64,000 nucleotides of DNA from Lamellibrachia columna (lineage: Eukaryota; Annelida; Polychaeta; Sabellida; Siboglinidae). This document shows positions 12,703 through 22,853 of the stretch, in pieces (position 1 is the first letter of the stretch; every line of letters begins with the position of its first letter). The position numbers and the translations under genes were made by a program. The DNA lies in assembly GCA_963662155.1 (NCBI GenBank), contig OY759264.1, positions 10,431,931 through 10,495,930 of the forward strand. The letters run 5' to 3'. The notes below the pieces were generated by a model. The model saw only the letters and a program-made list of their open reading frames with translations. It had not been told where the DNA came from and did no database searches.

Positions 12703-14718
12703 CACTCACACAGGGGAGAAGTGAGCCAGTGGCCCACGTCTCCCACGGGATGGCCCACATCTCCCTACTTTTGAAAAATCTTAGGGATCGGTCAGCTTTT
12801 TTATTTCAAAGGCCAAAATTATATATTTTAATGGATAGCACACGAATGAATATAAGCCGGGCTTAGAGTGGGTGATAATAGGGAACTACTAATATAAAGC
12901 GTATGAACAATGTAAAAGACAGGCAAGGTACACTGATGGGTGTATATTGTACAGTGAACACAACACTAAAAAAGACATCAGGTAGTTCCAATTCTAGGTC
13001 GTCGCGGGAAGAGGGGAAGCAAAAGAAAAGGAGCGCTGCTACTCGCCAACAAATGTTCTCCCCCATCAGAGGGGGGGGGGGGGCGGGGGGCAGGAAACCA
13101 TCGGGCATAAGAGGAAAGCGCAAAAAGGGGCTAATTTTGACCGAAACTCCTCTCAGAAATTCAATAGCGCAAAAAAAGTTACCACCAACGTCAAAAAAAC
13201 GTAAAGAAAAATCGAAGAAGTCTTGAAAGGAACTCTCAAAGTCGTCCTCTTGAAAGAGAACCAACGACCTTTCCAGGTTCTGTGCTGTCCCTTCCAGTGC
13301 CGCATTTGAATGCACTCGTCATTACTAAAGCCTGGTGATATTACTATTAGTAGTAATGCCTCAATTATAAACCTTAGAAGCTTGGTACAATCCGTGATCC
13401 TAAATACGTAGTACTATAGTATTATGTCCAGTGATGTAATATTGATTTCTCCATTATTGTCGACGATCTATTGACATATTCCTCTTTCGTACTGGAAACT
13501 GGTGCGTGCGATTTCTTTCCTAGCAGTTAACATTGAAGTCCTCCCGCCATGATAGATGGCAACCAATCAATTTCATGGATTTTGAGCGACATTTAAACTT
13601 TTTAATGGATTTAAATTCCGGGAGATTTTAAGTTTTTTGGCTTGATTATACATAACATCAGGAAACCCATATTCTCCGTAAAACTACATGCATGAAATGT
13701 TGTTTACAGTGCCGGATTAACCATGGTATAAGTGGTACCAGCCCCCCCCCACACACACCCCACACAATCAATCGTAATCCATATGACAAACCACTTAGAG
13801 TCTGTCTGCGCCTCCCTTCAATCGGGCTCCGACCGCTGTTCAACTTCTGTGCTGTAGTCGTGAATATGACACTGCCTCAACGTGGCGTAGGGCGGACAGG
13901 GTGAAGAGAACGTCAAACACACGTGTAATAACCTACGGACGAGACGTTTATGATAGAACTATATAATGTATTTTCTTGTACGTATGCTTGTAATATGCCG
14001 TCGTCGACAACACTCTGTGAATGCTTGTGGCTATGCGCAAACATAGTTGAGTAAACCTTAAGATATCATGATATTAGGGGTTATCTCCATAGTCAACACC
14101 TCGCAACTCGGTCTTCGTCTTTCACTCATTCAGTATTAAAGGGCCCCCGCAAACATTTTGAACCAGCCCCCCCGCCCCCACAACTTCCACCCCCACCCAC
14201 ATTGTTAATCTGAGAAATTCGACATGACGCCATTGATGGCGAGATTCATCCGCTTTCGCACTTATTGTGTTGAGTGTGCTACCTATTTCCTTCCCCAGAG
14301 GAACTCTATTTAAAACTGAATAAATAACTACGTAAAACTATACGTAGATGTTAATTACTCGCGACACTTTTGCAGATTTTCATCGAAATTCCTTTGAGCA
14401 TCAATGACCGTATCCCACCGACCTGGCCGTTCCCCGTTCCTTAGCGGCGTCTGTGACGTAATTCCTTAGCAGTGACGCGACTCGTCCGCTGGCGACATAA
14501 ACACGTTTCCAGTGCGTAAGTTTGAATCATGCTTGGCATTGTTACCGGAGAGATTAAGAATTCTTGTCACTCAATTTAGGCTGGATAAAACAAAACTGCC
14601 TATTAAAACAGGCAGATGGTTGAATGTTGATAGAAATGAAAGGTATTGGACTTTGTGTAATAGAAATAAAATTGGGGATGAATTTCATCTATTGTTTCAA
14701 CGCGACACTTTAAGAGAC
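12703..14718 (+). repeat. Segmental duplication, copy 2
   Basis: This is the second tandem copy of 9979-12704. It starts with one satellite unit, then sequence nearly identical to 10005-11161, a single 58-bp unit (13879-13936), the flank of the array, a 227-bp piece missing from copy 1, and the LINE tail. Its right edge continues into the LINE's own 3' end, so copy 2 retains the original right junction and copy 1 the original left one. Confidence 0.92.
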
Positions 14719-14766
14719 CAAAGAAATAGATTTCTCACAAGATATTTTATTAATCACCCTAATTAG
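14512..14766 (+). pseudogene. LINE reverse transcriptase C-terminal remnant with its 3' end, copy 2
   Basis: The sequence is almost the same as the remnant at 12496, but it continues past the duplication breakpoint through RNRFLTRYFINHPN to a TAG at 14764-14766. This looks like the natural C-terminus of a LINE protein. The first cysteine of the motif follows a tryptophan here (WTLC), so one Cys of the pair is lost, and the final Cys is again arginine. The AT-rich 3' untranslated sequence and AATAAAACTTTAACTTGTACTT near 14953-14975 probably mark the element's end. Only the last 80 or so codons of the protein survive. Confidence 0.75.
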
Positions 14767-15119
14767 TTCTAGTTCTCTGCGTTGTTTAATGTTTATAGTT
14801 TAAATAAACTAATAAGAATTTGTAAGTTAATAAAAATCATAATTGGTAAATTTAATTAACATTGACTGTTCTTATTATTTTTTTATGTTTTGAGTACTTT
14901 CAAGTACTCTTGGTATTGTATATTTATCTCATACACCATTTACGATATTAGAGAATAAAACTTTAACTTGTACTTGATTATGTTGCACTTTAATTGGGGA
15001 AATAACTCAATTATATTGCGTTCAATTAAAACTCCATCCTCAACTGATTTAGCCTATCGCCAATGCGGTTCGTTGATGTCCAAATATGTAATATGTTATG
15101 TAACATCCGCAATTGATTT

Positions 15120-15530
15120 AATAAAAAATTCAAATCATCGAAAGAATTGACTTTAGTCGTTAGATCTGGTTATCCAAAATGATAAACACGGTGCGGGTCA
15201 ATGCCGATCACGGGCGTGACTTCCATCCTCTCGCCGATCACGGGCGTGACTTCCCCCCTCTCCCCGATCACGGGCGTGACTTCCACCCTCTCGCCGATCA
15301 CATGACAAAGTTACGACATTTCACAGCGGGTGAAATTCGTGAGTTTTCAGAGTTTCCGTCTTCACTTCACTTAATGCTTTATCAAACATTAATATAATAG
15401 TTTGTCTGATTTCACATATTTTCACATAAACTATTTCACATAAACTACATACACAAGTTGCATAAACGAACTAATGTTGCCGTGGATACTAGGTAAGTTT
15501 AATTTTTCGCAAAAAAGAATTTGAAATGAC
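15120..15530 (+). repeat. Dispersed repeat with an internal 30-bp triplication
   Basis: The stretch from about TTATCCAAAATGATAAACAC through TGGATACTAGGTAAGTTTAA is related to the reverse complement of about 26000-26270. In this copy a 30-bp piece (GCCGATCACGGGCGTGACTT then CCATCCTCTC) is repeated three times at 15203-15292, plus a partial fourth. The 26-kb copy has it once. No coding capacity was recognised. Confidence 0.7.
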
Positions 15531-15636
15531 ACTAGCAAAAAGGAGGGATTTAAGCACTGCAGTATAATTTAGCAGATTACGTAACGATTACGTTAAGTTT
15601 ACGTCACTCGGTACTTGTAGCACCGGCTGGTTCTTT

Positions 15637-15668
15637 TAATAATAATAATATATATATTAATAATAATA

Positions 15669-15723
<55 letters not shown>

Positions 15724-15735
15724 ATTATTATTAAA
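15637..15735. repeat. AT-rich palindromic microsatellite
   Basis: An (AAT)n/(TA)n tract flanked by TAATAATAAT on the left and ATTATTATTA on the right, so the whole block is nearly self-complementary. Confidence 0.9.
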
Positions 15736-15768
15736 AGACAAATACACCACTCATCTCACATCTAGACA

Positions 15769-15980
15769 CGATAAACGGTCTGCGTTTATCGAGTAGCTAT
15801 GACCCAGTTCCTACTCCGACGAGACAAAGAGTCGTCATATATTTTATTGTTTAGCGCTTGAAATGTCAGTGGAATGCCACACACTCGTGCCTACAACACG
15901 CACACACGCGCACGCACGAGCATGCGCACACATAAACGCACAAAGAAGTTTGGGTCTCCCGAGGATTTTAGCTCAATATA

Positions 15981-16041
<61 letters not shown>

Positions 16042-16128
16042 GAGGATTTTAGCGCAATATAAGTATTATGTGTATATATATACATATATATATATATATA
16101 CATACATACATACATATACATACATACA

Positions 16129-16192
<64 letters not shown>

Positions 16193-16258
16193 CTTACATG
16201 CATGCATGCATGCATGCATACATACATACATACATACATACATACATACATACATACA

Positions 16259-16294
<36 letters not shown>

Positions 16295-16470
16295 TATATA
16301 GTCGTGCGTGCGCGTGTGTGCGTGTTGTAGGTACGAGCGTGTGGCATTCCACTGACATTTCAAGCGCTAAACAATACAATACTTGACGACTCTTTGTCTC
16401 GTCGGAGTAGGAACTGGGTCATAGCTACTCGATGGGTCGTGAACAGAGATAAAACGCAGACCGTTTATCG
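15769..16470. repeat. Long fold-back (inverted repeat) with a microsatellite loop
   Basis: The left arm, about 15769-15924, begins CGATAAACGGTCTGCG and includes GTTCCTACTCCGACGAGACA and TCAGTGGAATGCCACAC. It is the near-exact reverse complement of the right arm, about 16301-16470, which ends in CGCAGACCGTTTATCG. The right arm has about 17 extra bases near 16432-16450. The loop holds (TA)n at about 15984-16038, (CGCA)n at 16127-16183, (CATG)n at 16196-16218 and (CATA)n to about 16287. A 25-bp direct repeat beginning CCCGAGGATTTTAGC lies at about 15958 and 16039. It may be a fold-back or MITE-type element; no transposase is present. Confidence 0.88.
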
Positions 16471-17420
16471 TCCACCGCATTGTCGTGATCGAAACAACAA
16501 ACGCGTTTCCATTTTGTGCGCATGTGGCGACATGCGTGCCAATCCTTGGCTTTATTGATGGCCATGTTTATGCGCAGTAAGTACCTTTTACGGTTGTACC
16601 CGGTGCAGCCAATTAATGTCACTGTCCGTGTTCACTCGTCGCGTGTCTGTTTATAGCAAAACAGTTGTACGTGACTTCTCTGTGGTCTGAGCCATGAAAC
16701 GTTTATTATGCCTTTAAATATCTGCGAAGACGTCGCGTACGTCATACGTTCAACAGTTTTAGACTTGACATATTTCATGTTGCCGATCACGGCCTCACGC
16801 CCGTAACGGATGAGTCGTGGAGTAGCGTGTGGACCATTAATTTGTCGACTGTCTTCGGCATATGCCACATAAATGTCCGCCCAGTCTAATTCCTTCGAGG
16901 ATGCTGCTATTCGCGACAACCGCGACAGGGTAATTTATACACATGACGTCATCACACATACACATATTTTTAGTAGTAGAATTGCAATTTATGTTGTGCG
17001 TGTGGACCGCGCCAAACTGGTAGCAATTCCCGTGCAATCTGCGCCATTCTGGATGATCACTGGTCGCAAATATACGAAACTGTTTTCATTTGAACTACAT
17101 CAGGCGAACGGATATATTCTTGTGTCCTTTGGCTTTGATGAACATATAAATCAAATGGTATATTACCGTTGACACGCCAAGCATTCCTATTGATAGGCAA
17201 CAGACTCGCATTTCTAGCGAAAGGCGAGAATCCAGGCCACTGAAAACTAACTCGTCTAGGATATTTTGAACAGTATTAAAATGCAATAAACATGCAATAT
17301 ATATGAATACTTATGTCGTGGCGATCGAGTTCACGAAGACGAGCAAGAGCCGGATAAGCCAGACTAGCTCTGAAGAGATATTTTGACTGTTACAGACTCC
17401 ATATTGTGTAGGCTAGTGTA
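16471..17420. other. Intergenic sequence, no gene recognised
   Basis: Only short open frames on both strands without recognisable domains. I see nothing to annotate. Confidence 0.4.
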
Positions 17421-17457
17421 TTATTATATGCAACCAGAATCTGGTTGCATATAATAA
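17421..17457. repeat. Perfect hairpin, 18-bp arms and 1-base loop
   Basis: TTATTATATGCAACCAGA is followed by a single A and then its exact reverse complement. A second, looser inverted repeat of GGTGGCGCCACAT lies at about 17503-17515 and 17568-17580. Confidence 0.95.
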
Positions 17458-17678
17458 TTTCCGTCGCAACGGATTTGCTTCCAGGCTGTTGTGTGTGACA
17501 AACGGTGGCGCCACATCCCGGGGCTCGGATAATCGAGGTTACGGACGCTCTTACTAGAACTATCACTATGTGGCGCCACCATATACTTCATTAACATAAT
17601 TGCAATCCAGCAGGCGGCGTACGTATTGGTAATCACACACCGACCTTACGGTTCTGTAGTGCAATTGTTCGTTAGCGA

Positions 17679-17686
17679 TATAAATA
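17679..17686 (+). promoter_or_regulatory. Possible TATA box of the clarin gene
   Basis: TATAAATA lies about 90 bases upstream of the chosen clarin start codon, a reasonable distance for a short 5' leader. This is inference only. Confidence 0.3.
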
Positions 17687-17774
17687 TTTCTTTGACAGGC
17701 ACTGTTCAATACATTTCACATTGGACCCATTGTCGTCGCTGAACAAAACACGTGGATTCTTCCTAAGAAACAGA

Positions 17775-20700
17775 ATGGAACGGAAAAAGCGATGGACATA
17801 TTTGTTGATGTTTATCGGAAGCGCCATCAGCGTCATTTCGCTGTCAGCTTCCCTCGCTACCGATTACTGGGTCGTGGCGTACCCGCGCAAACGGGTCGAC
17901 AGAGACACTGAAATTTCAGCAATGAACGTCACCGGCGGTGATCTGGACACGAAATTCCGAGGATACATCCATTTCGGACTGTTCCATGGCTACAAGTCGC
18001 TCGACCATGGCCTGGGCGTGAGGCAGGGCGAAATCTCTAGTGAGTATACATCGCCGCATTGCCAGTGGCGCCAATCAGTAATATATTATCATCTCATTGC
18101 TAGTCTAGATAGAGAGACGATTACTGTCACGGACAGAGGCCGGCCGGCTGGCTGGCTGGCTGGCTGGCTGGTATGCATATCATCTCACATCTATGCATGT
18201 AAACTCTGATTTTATCATCTAACTTAGATTCTAAGTCTAAGAGTAAAATGGCTGGCTGGCTGGCTATGTCAGTTCTCCAGCCAGCCATTATATGCCACAG
18301 GGTCAGCTGGGACACACAATAACACATGAAACAGGAGACACTATCGGTGTTGCTGCCTACTGTATAAACTCACTGCCTGTATTAACATATGATTGCCACT
18401 TTTACGTATTCATTCTCTCAGTGCTGCATGTGTAAGAGATAACTCATTGATTTAATTTGCAACTGAAGGGTCGTGTTGCTGGTATCTGCATAACTAATGC
18501 ACACGTAGCTGATAACACACGTAGCTGACACACATGTAGCTTAAGCACATGATATAGCTGGCACGTAAAAATCATGCATTATTCCCTAAGACATCAAGCC
18601 AGTAATCTCAATAAATGACAACTTATTTATCAACTTTTTCCAGCAACAAGTGAAGTGATGAGACAACACCTGTTCAACTACGGTCTCTGGGTCTCGATCA
18701 TTCTCTTTGTCACCTTGGCAATCGCCCTCAATCTGATTGCCTGCTTTTTTGCGGCACTAAACGCAACACTGGTTCCCGAGGAAACGTTGGCCGGTCCACT
18801 GGGGTTGTATCTATGGAATGCTATGGCGGGTGAGTTGTGTGATATTCCAGGGTCAAGGTCACACAGGGCATAGGAACCCCCTTGAAGTTGTAAAAATGTA
18901 AGATATTTATTTTAACTGAAAGTTTCATAAACATTTCTCTAAAACTTAAAGTCAGGATTTTCCCGTGGAAGAACTTTAAAATATGTAATGTTTAAATATG
19001 GATATTGGTAAGATTGTACAGTTATTATGGTGGAATTCATTTCTGGCTATTAATTAATTAACCCTTCTAAGAAAACATAATTATATTTGTCAGAATATTT
19101 TGGTAGAGCTAAGGGGTGGTTGCAGAAGTTCTCAAAGTCAAAATACATACAGCATTATGTATTGGTGGCTGGTGAGTTGGTTATTATGTATTGGTGGCTG
19201 GTAAGTAGGTTATTATGTATTGGTGGCTGGTGGGTTGGTCATTATGTATTGGTGGCTGGTGAGTTGGTCATTATGTATTGGTGGCTGGTGAGTTGGTCAT
19301 TATGTAATGGTGGCTGGTGAGTTGGTCATTATGTAATGGTGGCTGGTGAGTTGGTTATTATGTATTGGTGGCTGGTGAGTTGGTCATTATGTATTGGTGG
19401 CTGGTGAGTTGGTCATTATGTAATGGTGGCTGGTGAGTTGGTTATTATGTATTGGTGGCTGGTAAGTAGGTTATTATGTATTGGTGGCTGGTGGGTTGGT
19501 CATTATGTATTGGTGGCTGGTGAGTTGGTCATTATGTATTGGTGGCTGGTGAGTTGGTTATTATGTATTTGTGGCTGGTAAGTAGGTTATTATGTATTGG
19601 TGGCTGGTGGGTTGGTCATTATGTATTGGTGGCTGGTGAGTTGGTTATTATGTATTGGTGGCTGGTGAGTTGGTTATTATGTATTGGTGGCTGGTGGGTT
19701 GGTCATTGTGTATTGGTGGTTGGTGGGTTGGTCATTGTGTATTGGTGGCTGGTGAGTTGGTCATTATGTATTGGTGGCTGGTGAGTTGGTTATTATGTAT
19801 TGGTGGCTGGTGGGTTGGTCATTATGTATTGGTGGCTGGTGAGTTGGTCATTATGTATTGGTGGCTGGTGGGTTGGTCATTATGTATTGGTGGCTGGTGA
19901 GTTGGTCATTATGTGTTGGTGGCTGGTGAGTTGGTCATTATGTATTGGTGGCTGGTGAGTTGGTTATTATATATTGGTGGCTGGTGAGTTGGTTATTACG
20001 TATTGGTGGCTGGTGGGTTGGTCATTATGTATTGGTTGCTGGTGAGTTGGTCATTATGTATTGGTGGCCGGTGAGTTGGTCATTATGTATTGGTGGCTGG
20101 TGGGTTGGTCATTATGTATTGGTGGCTGGTGAGTTGGTCATTATGTATTGGTGGCTGGTGAGTTGGTTATTATGTATTGGTGGCTGGTGAGTTGGTTATT
20201 ATGTATTGGTGGCTGGTGGGTTGGTCATTATGTATTGGTGGCTGGTGAGTTGGTTATTATGTATTACTGGCTGGTGGCTTGGTCATTATGTATTGGTAGC
20301 TGGTGAGTTGGTCATTATGTATTGGTGGCTGGTGTGTTGGTCATTATGTATTGGTGGCTGGTAAGTTTGTCATTATGTGTTGGTGGCTGATGAGTTGGTC
20401 ATTGTGTATTGGTGGCTGGTGGGTTGGTCATTATGTATTGGTGGCTGGTGGGTTGGTCATTATGTATTGGTGGCTGGTGGGTTGGTCATTATGTATTGGT
20501 GGCTGGTGGGTTGGTCATCACCATGTTTTGCAGGAGAAACTATTGCTTTTTGATTGACATTGTGCATGATAGTGTCAATTAATTACAATTAATGATGTTG
20601 GCTTATGCTGCATAAAATTTTATTGCAAGCAACCAGTATTTTTTGCTAATTAAGAATGTGCTAGTCTAGTTGTACGATTTGTACCATTCAGCCATCATAG

Positions 20701-20999
20701 ACCAGGTGTTTGCTATATTTGCAGCGCTATTCTCGCTGCTGGTCGTCGTCATGTGTGTCGCACTCTACTTCCTGGAGATAAAGAAGAATGTCCTCACGCG
20801 AGAAGACCGTGTAGTCTATCAGTGGACATCCACTAATCTCACTCTCCTACACTATTCCTTCTATGGCGTCGTCTTTGCGAGCGTGCTCAGTGCTGCCAAC
20901 ACACTTGTAGTGTCAGTTACCTCCAACAGGTATCCGCTCAGTTGGCGGAAGCATTTGGCAAGCAATGACAAAGTGATGGATGGTGTCATGATGTATTGA
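17775..20999 (+). CDS. Clarin-family four-transmembrane protein, three exons
   Basis: Clarins are small tetraspan membrane proteins; in vertebrates clarin-1 acts in hair-cell and photoreceptor synapses and is the Usher syndrome 3A gene. Exons are 17775-18039, 18644-18829 and 20692-20999, with GTGAGT donors and consistent phases (both introns phase 1). The product is about 252 residues, close to the 232 of human clarin-1. The start has a good context (CAGAATGG). Likely membrane segments are residues 8-29, 102-127, about 157-178 and about 207-227. Signature stretches are the sequon NVT at residue 51, FGLFHG shortly after it, and GPLGLYL at 139-145. The sequon sits at the place of the glycosylated Asn48 of human clarin-1, and the C-terminus ends in MMY as human ends in LMY. 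Exon 3 has two in-frame acceptors nine bases apart (after 20691 or 20700). Intron 1 holds GGCT repeats; intron 2 holds a 29-bp satellite. I cannot say which vertebrate clarin is the ortholog. Confidence 0.88.
18143..18297. repeat. GGCT/AGCC microsatellite, inverted pair, in clarin intron 1
   Basis: GGCTGGCTGGCTGGCTGGCT at about 18148-18170 and GGCTGGCTGGCTGGCT at about 18250, followed by CCAGCCAGCC at about 18281-18290. The last piece is the reverse complement of the first, so the block can fold back. Confidence 0.85.
19153..20519 (+). repeat. 29-bp tandem array (about 47 units) in clarin intron 2
   Basis: The unit is approximately GGTGGCTGGTGAGTTGG then TCATTATGTATT. On the sense strand nearly every unit contains a consensus-like 5' splice site, mostly GGTGAGT and in some units GGTAAGT. 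The variants GGTGGGT and GGTTATTATG are intermixed in a higher-order pattern. The array ends about 170 bases before exon 3 of the clarin gene. Confidence 0.95.
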
Positions 21000-21124
21000 A
21001 CTACAGAAGCTATATATATTGGTGGCATTTTTATGTAGATCATATTGATTCTCTGAGAATTGAATATAGCTTGATTCAGTTTGATAATTGTTTGCAAACT
21101 CAACTGAAGCTCTAAGTTCTACTT

Positions 21125-21360
21125 TTTAAAATTTAGGGAAAAGTAGAACTAGAGGATACAAAGAAGGATTAGTAAAAGAACACTGTAGATTGTATATCAG
21201 AAAGTATTCATACTCAGAGGACAATAAATGAATGGAACAAATTGTCTACTGATTGTGCAAATACCAACAGTGAGTTGTTTCAGAATTAAATTGACAGATA
21301 CCTCATAATGGTGGGCTTACATGTAGCTCTTAATGAGCCAACTGTAACCTTGTTGCTTTA
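21125..21360 (+). pseudogene. CR1-like LINE 3' fragment
   Basis: Translation with stops and frameshifts gives SRTRG...LVKEHCRL..IRKYSYS followed by NEWNKL-like sequence. This corresponds to the C-terminal end of the CR1 element at 42868-45900 of this window (SRTRGHEVKLVKDQCRLDIR). It is only the last 70 or so codons and is decayed. Confidence 0.7.
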
Positions 21361-21886
21361 GATGGCAATCTTTGTTTAAATGGCTGAGAAATGGTGATCT
21401 AACGCCAGTTACTTTTACCTTCTTCCAAGAACTCATGACATCATAAGACTACTGGGAATCACCTTGCTACTACCAGCAAGATATATTTTCTCAGGTGTGC
21501 AACGATGGGTGACACATGATTACATTATTGAAGTGATTGAAAAAAATAGCACATTTGGTTTTAAAATTGTAATTTAAGGGGTACATTTTGTGACAATTTC
21601 AGTAGCATGGCTTGAATTTAGTTTACTGCTGCTGTTTCTGTTGCACAGTGGAATCTTGATATATGGAACATGTTGGGACCTACTGGCGGTATTGTATGGG
21701 ACCTACTGGTCCTTGGTCCTTACATCCTATGTTCCTTTTCCATGAGTATGAGGAACCATGACCAACAGACGGGGATTTCAAAGTTCCATTAAGAGGTCAT
21801 TCTTTACATTGGGAAAGCGCATCATAGTGAGAGGCCATCTGTGGCATATTTAGGGGGCCATTAAATTTTTCGTTTTTCTGTATGTA
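21361..21886. other. Intergenic, with the single-copy lead-in of the 49-bp satellite
   Basis: No gene is seen. About 21836-21935 is homologous to the dispersed repeat at about 4478-4580 and leads directly into the satellite. Confidence 0.5.
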
Positions 21887-22853
21887 ACCTGTTGTACCAT
21901 TACATGGTAGCATGGTAAACTAATGGTACTCCACTTGTGGCCACTGTACTACATGGTAGCACGGTAAACTAATGGTACTCCACTTGTGGCCACTGTACTA
22001 CATGGTAGCACGGTAAACTAATGGTACTCCACTTGTGGCCACTGTACTACATGGTAGCACGGTAAACTAATGGTACTCCACTTGTGGCCACTGTACTACA
22101 TGGTAGCACGGTAAACTAATGGTACTCCACTTGTGGCCACTGTACTACATGGTAGCACGGTAAACAAATGGTACTCCAATTGTGGCCACTGTACTACATG
22201 GTAGCACGGTAAACTAATGGTACTCCACTTGTGGCCACTGTACAACATGGTAGCACGGTAAACTAATGGTACTCCACTTGTGGCCACTGTACTACATGGT
22301 AGCACGGTAAACTAATGGTACTCCACTTGTGGCCACTGTACTACATGATAGCACGGTAAAATAATGGTACTCCACTTGTGGCCACTGTACTACATGGTAG
22401 CACGGTAAACTAATGGTACTCCACTTGTGGCCACTGTACAACATGGTAGCATGGTAAACTAATGGTACTCCACTTGTGGCCACTGTACTACATGGTAGCA
22501 TGGTAAACTAATGGTACTCCACTTGTGGCCACTGTACTACATGGTAGCACGGTAAACTAATGGTACTCCACTTGTGGCCACTGTACTACATGGTAGCACA
22601 GTAAACTAATGGTACTCCACTTGTGGCCACTGTACAACATGATAGCACGGTAAAATAATGGTACTCCACTTGTGGCCACTGTACTACATGGTAGCACGGT
22701 AAACTAATGGTACTCCACTTGCGGCCACTGTACAACATGGTAGCACGGTAAACTAATGGTACTCCACTTGTGGCCACTGTACAACATGGTAGCACGGTAA
22801 ACTAATGGTACTCCACTTGTGGCCACTGTACTACATGGTAGCACGGTAAACTA
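21887..22853 (+). repeat. 49-bp tandem array, about 19 units
   Basis: The unit is approximately GGTACTCCACTTGTGGCCAC then TGTACTACATGGTAGCACGG then TAAACTAAT. The first unit is a divergent version (ACATGGTAGCATGGTAAACT) continuous with a dispersed repeat, which suggests the array arose by amplifying part of that repeat. Variants such as TACAACATG and ATGATAGCACGGTAAAATAA recur in blocks. Confidence 0.95.

Larger units (their letters stand above)
9979..12704 (+). repeat. Segmental duplication, copy 1
   Basis: This segment runs from the last 24-bp satellite unit through about 1.1 kb of unique-looking sequence, the 58-bp array and a LINE tail. It is nearly identical to 12703-14718. Against copy 2 it has 16 extra 58-bp units and lacks a 227-bp piece present in copy 2 (about 14157-14383), with CAT at both edges of the missing piece. 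The junction into copy 2 lies at about 12702, inside a LINE coding remnant. Confidence 0.92.

Noticed and set aside
15863..16386. Open frames rich in His-Ala-Arg-Thr or Tyr-Ile
   Set aside because: Microsatellite translations inside the fold-back loop.
19087..20557. Repeated LVIMYWWLVS membrane-like proteins
   Set aside because: Translations of the 29-bp intronic satellite.
22096..22795. Minus-strand repeated MLPCSTVATSGVPLVY proteins
   Set aside because: Translations of the 49-bp satellite, whose triple period of 147 bp keeps frames open.
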